Source of the DNA: Callipepla californica brunnescens
Lineage: Eukaryota; Chordata; Aves; Galliformes; Odontophoridae
Length of the DNA stretch: 64,000 nucleotides
Reading direction: 5' to 3'
Assembly: GCA_023055505.1 (NCBI GenBank)
Contig: JALIRH010000120.1
Span: 620,001-684,000 of the forward strand
The notes below the pieces were generated by a model, which saw nothing but the letters and a program-made list of their open reading frames with translations, was not told where the DNA came from and did not search any database. The translations under genes and the position numbers were made by a program. Below, in pieces: positions 57,916 through 64,000 of this stretch; position 1 is the stretch's first letter, and each line of letters starts with the position of its first letter.

Positions 57916-60900
57916 ACCTTTCTTTTCTCTTATTCTGGCATTCTGACATTCTGACATTGTGACATTCTGAGATACTCTCATTGTCACATTGCAACATTGT
58001 TACATTCTAATATTCTCCCATTCTGAACTTCTGGAATTATGACAACCTGCCATTGTGACATTCTCCCATTCTGACATTATGACATTCTAATATTCTCACA
58101 TTCTGAAGTTCTGGCATTATGACAACCTGCCCTTGTGCTATTTTCACATTCTGACATTCTGACATTCTAGCATTGTGACATAGTGACATTCTGGAATTGT
58201 GACAACCTGTCATTCTGACATTCTGTCATTGTGATACTCTCACATTCTGCTATTGTGACATTCAGATATTTGGACATTCTGAAATTCTGGAATTGTGACA
58301 TTCTGAAATTCTGGAAATGTGACAATCTGTCATTCTCACATTGTGACAATGCAAAATTCTGATACTGTGAAATTCTGACTCTCTCTCATTGTGACATTGT
58401 GAGATTCTCACATCGTGGCATTGTGGCATTCTCACTTTCTCACGTTCTGACATGTTAACATTGTGACATTCTAACATTCTCTCATTGTGATTTTCGGCCA
58501 TATTTATCATCTGACATTGTGACGTTCTGTCACAGTCATATGTTGTCATTGTGACATTCTATCTTCATGACATACTGATATTGTGACTTTGTGGCATTGT
58601 GATACACTGACATTCTGAAATTGTGGCAATCTGTCATTGTGACTCTGTGACATTCTCCAATTCTGACATTCTCACATTCTAACGTTCTCACATTGTGTCA
58701 TTCGGTCATTGTCATATTCTCACTTTCTGATATTCTCTCATTGTGATATCGTGACGTTGTGACAATTTGACATTCTGACATTAAGACATTCCGACATCAT
58801 GAGATTCTCTCTTTCTCTCATTCTGACATTTTGACATTGTGACATTCTCACTTTCTCATATTCTGCCATTCTGATATTCTGGCATTGTGACATTCTGAGA
58901 TACTCACATTGTAACATTGTGACATTGTGACATTCTAATATTCTCACCTTCTGAAGTTCTGGCATTATGGCGATCTGCCATTGTGATATTCTCACTTTCT
59001 GATATTATGACATTCTAGCGTTGTGACATAGTGAAATTGTGACATTGTGACATTCAGACATGTTGACATTCTGAAATTCTGGAATTGTGACAACCTGTCA
59101 TTCTCACATTGTGACAATGCAACATTCTGATATTGTGACATGATGACATTGTGACACTGTGACATTCTGAAATTCTAACTCTCCCTCATTCTGACGTTCA
59201 GACATTCTCACATTGTGACATTGTAAAACTCTGACTCTCTCTCATGGTGACATTCAGACATTCACACATTTTGACATTGTGACATTCTGACATTCTGGCA
59301 TTCTGACATTCTCACAATGTGTCATTCGGTCATTGCCATATTCTCACTTTCTGATATTCTCTCATTGTGATATTGTGACGTTGTGACAATTTGACATTCT
59401 GACGTTAAGACATTCTGACATCATGACATTCTCTCTTTCCCTCATTCTGACATTTTGACATTGTGACATTCTGAGATACTCTCATGGTGACATTGTGACA
59501 TTGTGGCATTCTAATATTCTCACCTTCTGATGTTCTGGCATTATGACAATCTGCCATTGTGATGTTCTCACCTTGTGACATTGTGACATTCTAGCATTTT
59601 GACAATGCGTCATTCTGACGTTGTGACATAGTGACATTCTGGAATTTGGAAAATCTTTCATTCTGACATTCTGTCATTGTGACATTCTCAGAATCTGACA
59701 TTGTGACATTCTGATATTTTCACATTCTGAAATTCTGTAATCGTGACAATCTGTCATTCTCCCATTGTGGTATTTGTGACGTTCTTACACTGTTACATAT
59801 TGATATTCTGACATTGAGACATTGCGACATTGTGACATAGTGATATTCTGTCATTCTGACATTTTGACATTCTCACATTCTCACTTTCTTACATTGTGAC
59901 ACTCGGTCATTGTGATATTCTCTCTTTTTCATCTCCTCTTATTGTGACTTTCTGACACAGTCATATTCCCTAATCTTGTAGTTGTGACACAGTGAAGATT
60001 TGACATTCTGACATGAAGACACTCTGACATCATGACATTCTCACTTTCTCCCATTCTGACATGTTGACATTGTTGCATTCTAACATTCTCTCATTGCTAT
60101 ATTCTGACATATTTCTATTCTGTCATTGTGACATTCTCTCACAGACACATGCTGCCATTTTGACATTCTATCGTTGTGACATTCTGACATTGTGACATTC
60201 TGAGATACTCTCATGGTGACATTCTGACATTCTAATTGTATGGGAACTGTTGAATCATGGCCTGAACCACTGATTGATCACCTGAGGCAAGCCCTGAGTC
60301 AGCTGCAGGGGCACAAGTGAGTGTGATTGGAAGGGGTGGAGTTTGACTCCACCTCTGCCAAGACCCCATTTAAGGGCTGACCTCCAGCAGGGAAGGTTCT
60401 CTTGTTAGAGATCCCTCCCTTTTGGAGTTATTAGCGAGCCTCGACCATCATCAAGGTGAGCTCCTCTCTTTTCTTCTTGTTTGTATACCATTTTCTTAAG
60501 CCTACCTAAAATATACCGCCTTTCGCACAATTTCCATGGAGTGCTTTTTTGGGGGTTATTTGCCCTATACTAATATTCTGACTTTCTCACATCGTGACAT
60601 TCAGTCACTGTCATAATTCTCACTTTCTGATATTCTCTTACTGTGCTATTGTGGCATTGTGACAAGTTGACATTCTGACTTCATGACATTCTCTCTTTCC
60701 CTCATTCTGACATTGTGACATTGTCACGTTCTGACATTCGGTCGTTGTGATATTCTCACTTTTTCATATTCTCTCTCTGTGACATTGTGACACAGTCATA
60801 TTCCCTGATTTTGTAATTCTGATATTCTGACGTTCTGACATTCTGACATTCTCACAATGTGTCATTCATTCATTGGCATATTCTCACTTTCTGATATTCT

Positions 60901-61750
60901 CTCATTGTGATATTGTGACTTTGTGACAATTTGACATTCTGACATCATGACATTCTCTCTTTCCCTCATTCTGATATTCTGACATTGGGACATTCTCACT
61001 TTCTCGTATTCTGACATTCTGATATATCAATAATCTGTAATTGCGACATTCTCTCATTGTGGCATTGTGACATTCTCTCATTCTGACACTGAAATTCTGA
61101 GATTTGTGATATTGTGACGTTCTCATACTGTGACATTCAGGCACTCTCACATTGGTTCATTCTGACATTCTGACGTTATGACATTTTGATGTTGTGACAT
61201 TCACTCACTCCCATTCTGGCGTTTTCACATTCTGACATTCTCACAATCTGGCATTCTAAAATTGTGGCCATCTCTCATTGTGACATTCACTCATTCTCAC
61301 ATTCTGATAGTTTGACAGTCTCTCTTGGTGACATTTTGAGGTTCTCTCGTTGTGACATTGTGATATTCTGACCTTCTGATGTTCTGACATTTTGACATTA
61401 TAGCATTGTGACACTCTGACATTCTCTCCTTGTGACATTCTGACATTCCGATATTTTGACTTTCTCTCATTACCACATTCTGACATTCTGAAACTGTGGG
61501 AATCTGTCATTCTGACATTCTGTCCTTGTGATATTTGGACTTTGTGACATTTTGACATTTTGAAGTTCTGACATTCTGAGATCCTCTCATTGTGACACTG
61601 TGACATTGTCATTCACTTGGTGTTATTATCTCTCATTGTGACGTTGTGACATTTTGATATTCCCCGATTTTCTAATTGCGACATTCTGACATTCGGTCAT
61701 TGTGATGTTCTCACTTTTTCATATTCTCTCATTGTGACGTTTTGACACAG
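57916..61750. repeat. TGACATTCT-type satellite, part 1
   Basis: Degenerate units of about 9 bp (TGACATTCT, TGACATTGT, CACATTCT), with one LTR-like insertion inside. Segments such as CACAGTCATATTCCCT recur near 59953 and 60790, showing longer-range duplication. Minus-strand ORFs reading SECHNVRM are repeat products. Confidence 0.92.
60237..60569. mobile_element. LTR-like insertion (333 bp) with CTAAT duplication
   Basis: Non-satellite sequence starting TGTATGGGAACTG and ending GCCCTATA, flanked by CTAAT at 60232-60236 and 60570-60574. The short imperfect inverted ends (TATGGG/CCCTATA) and 5 bp duplication suit a solo LTR whose terminal CA has mutated, but the family is not recognised. Confidence 0.65.
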
Positions 61751-62673
61751 TGTCACGCTCCAAAATAAAGGAGGGAGATGAGGTTCTTTATATGTATGTG
61801 TATACCCGATGGTGAGATTAAAAGGCAATGGTTCAAATGTTAGCCCAACCAGTTTATTACAATAAGTAGTTTTTTAGGGATATGGGGAAGGGAAGATGGG
61901 TGATAGAAAAGAGATGAAAAGCGAAGAGACTTGGCAGAAAGCAAGAAAGAGAAAGATAGAGCATCAGCACCGTGGATCTGGCGAGGTCCGTAGTCCGTTG
62001 GTCTCAGGAATTCGTCTGGTCTCCGCGGGGGATGGGAGAAAGCCGGGAAGTTTTGCAGCAAGCAGGCGCTGTGCAGGGGGGTTCTTCCAAAGAGGTTTTT
62101 CCCTCAGGAAAGTCTCTTCTTCAAAGTCTTTGGTTTAGTGGTGTCGAGAAAACCAACTGAGCAACTCGACACACCAATGAGTTCTGTCAAGCGGCGCGCT
62201 GGGTACATGGGGGATTGCTTCACCAAACATGCGCACGTAAGAGAGAAATGAATAGCTATTTAAAGGTATAGCACATGCATATTCATCACGTTCCAGACTC
62301 TGGTTATCGAGGGGATTAAACCTAAAGGTCAGTTTTGCTTTAAATTTTCAAACCTTGAAGGAGGAAAGCTCCTCACCATTCATGTGGGTGTTTTGTTTTA
62401 AGAGAGGCTTGTCTTGTAGGGACAACAGGGTGTCTATCCTGCTTTCTTTAGCTGCCTCCGTGTTCTGGCATTAGTTTGATTTGTGCCCACCCAACACATC
62501 TGGCCCAACAGATAAATCAACAGGAGTAGTACTTTCGGTGCCATACAAGTATTATTGTCCTTTGTGATGATCAGCTTCTCCAAGCAGTTGTCAATTAGAG
62601 TCTTCTAGCCAGAAAGACCTCATGAAGCAAGCTTTGAGACAACAAAAGTAAAAAACAGTTTCTGTCTTTCACA
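61751..62673 (-). mobile_element. Solo LTR (923 bp) with CACAG duplication
   Basis: Begins TGTCACGCTCC and ends TTTCACA on the plus strand, flanked by CACAG at 61746-61750 and 62674-62678; satellite resumes cleanly on both sides. Minus orientation is favoured by AATAAA at 61853-61858 (minus), about 100 bp from the low-coordinate end, and a TTTAAATAG TATA-like element near 62262-62271 (minus). It does not resemble the other LTRs in this window at a glance. Confidence 0.85.
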
Positions 62674-62678
62674 CACAG

Positions 62679-63655
62679 TCATATTCCCTGAATTTTAATT
62701 GGGAGGTTGTGACGATTTGACATTCTGACATTAAGACATTCTGACATCATGACATTCTCCCTTTCTCACATTCTGACATGTTGACATTGTGACATTCTAA
62801 TATTCTCTCATTGTGACATTGTGACATTCTGACATTCTTATATTCTCACCTTCTGATGTTCTGGCATTCTGACAATCTGCCATAGTGACATTCTGACATT
62901 GTGATATTGTGATATTATGACATTGTGGCTTTGTGACTTTGTGATATTCTCGCAGTGTCAAATTCTGTGATTCTGACATTCTGAGATTGTGACATCGTGG
63001 CATTTTGGGAATCTGGCATAGTGATATTGTGATATTCTCACATTTTGTCATTCTCACATTCTGACAATCTGATATTGTGACATTCTCAGATTGTTACATT
63101 GCTGCGTTCTGAAATTCTCTCATTGTGACATTGTGAAGTTGTGAAATTCTGACATTCTGACATTATGATGTGATGTCTTTGTTACATTCTGAGATTGTGC
63201 CAATGTTACATTCTTCTATTCAGATACATTGTGACATTCTCAACTTAGGACATTCTGATATTCTTGCATTCTGACGTTGTGACATTCTGACATTCTGAAA
63301 TTCGGACATTCTCACATAATCACATTCTGACATCATTTCGTTCTCACATTCTGACATTCTGTTATTCTGACATTCTCATATTCTCACTTTGTGACATTGT
63401 GACGTTCTGACATCCTCACGTACTGACATTCTGAAAATGCGACCTTCTGACATTGTGACACTGTAATATTCTGACTGTGAAATTTTTACCTTCTGGTATT
63501 GTGACAGTCTTTCATTTTTGCATTGTGACATTCTGACACTGTGACATTTTTAGATTCTCACATTGTGATATTTTGGCATTGTGAAATTCTAACCTTGTGA
63601 CACTGACGTTCTGACATTGTGATACTTTGATATTGTGACTGTCACATTCTGACAC
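62679..63655. repeat. TGACATTCT-type satellite, part 2
   Basis: Continuation of the satellite after the solo LTR, becoming more degenerate toward the right edge. Confidence 0.92.
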
Positions 63656-64000
63656 CGTTAGGGTAGGGTTAGGGTTAGGTTTAAGGGGTAGGGTAGGGAT
63701 GGGGTAGGGTTAGGGTTAGATAATGGTTAGGGTAAGTATTAGGGTCAGGGTTAAGGGTAGGGTGTGAGGTAGGGTTAGGGTTTTAGGGTTAGGGTAGGGT
63801 TAGGGTTAGGTTAGGGTAGGGTTTAGGGTTAGGGTGTAGGGTTAGGGTAAGGGTAGGGTTAGGGTTAGGGGTTAAGGTTAGGGGTTAAGGTTAGGGGTTA
63901 GGGTCAGGGGTTAGGTTTAGGGATAGGGTCAGGGTTAGGGTTAGAATTAGGGTAGGGTTAGGTTTAGGGTAAGGGTTAGGGTTAGGGTAGGGTAAGGGTT
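63656..64000 (-). repeat. Variant telomeric repeats, TTAGGG polarity
   Basis: Abrupt change from satellite to GTTAGGGTAGGGTTAGGG-like sequence that runs to the window edge. Polarity is opposite to that of 34331-41997. Confidence 0.92.

Noticed and set aside
58262..58549. Minus-strand SECHNVRM-type ORFs in the TGACATTCT satellite
   Set aside because: The 9 bp unit encodes a 3-residue repeat in frame; no start context or domain.
57916..60230. Possible CRISPR-like regular array
   Set aside because: There are no unique spacers of constant length; it is a degenerate satellite in a vertebrate-type context.

Overview
The window looks like subtelomeric or other telomere-related heterochromatin of a bird, most likely a galliform (chicken-like). 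Four things point there: thousands of degenerate TTAGGG/CCCTAA hexamers, a CR1 LINE fragment, an endogenous retrovirus (ERV) with an alpharetrovirus-like envelope, and several LTRs. I see no complete host gene. Recognisable host coding sequence is limited to two decayed exons of an exportin-1 (XPO1/CRM1)-like gene, plus two unidentified exon-like stretches. No rRNA, tRNA or CRISPR array was seen.

Layout. 1-24203: head-to-tail array of about 5.4 copies of a 4328 or 4682 bp unit. Each unit has a G-rich (TTAGGG-like) arm, a 190 bp retroviral protease/RT fragment, then a C-rich (CCCTAA-like) arm. 24014-28383: in the last unit the same viral fragment runs on into a longer 5'-truncated ERV (pro-pol-env-3' LTR). 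28384-32709: minisatellites with a CpG-rich, promoter-like core (about 31370-31740) and a small duplicated exon-like segment on the minus strand. 32710-34330: a diverged seventh piece of the array unit, interrupted by a solo LTR. 34331-41997: 7.7 kb of variant telomeric repeats with segmental duplications. 41998-43489: low-copy sequence with the XPO1-like exons. 43490-43988: CR1 fragment. 43989-48417: a second ERV (5' LTR, tRNA-Lys1,2-type PBS, small membrane ORF, gag-like ORF, pro, RT, part of RNase H), cut off by a minisatellite. 48418-57915: a CCCCATAGCTGC-type minisatellite split by a CpG island (about 53060-53650) holding a candidate first coding exon. 57916-63655: a roughly 9 bp TGACATTCT-type satellite carrying two LTR-like insertions with 5 bp target duplications. 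63656-64000: TTAGGG-like repeats of opposite strand polarity to the preceding telomeric block.

How it fits together. This is a record of rearrangement and not an operon-like gene set. The main point is that a piece of retroviral pol sits exactly where telomeric strand polarity inverts in every array unit, and the flanking ERV is the only copy that extends beyond that piece. Shared lesions and mosaic variants among units point to amplification followed by conversion or unequal exchange. The second ERV inserted into a CR1 element next to a decayed XPO1-like duplicate, and its 3' half was lost at a minisatellite junction. All identifications come from reading the sequence and recalled family features; no database search was possible.
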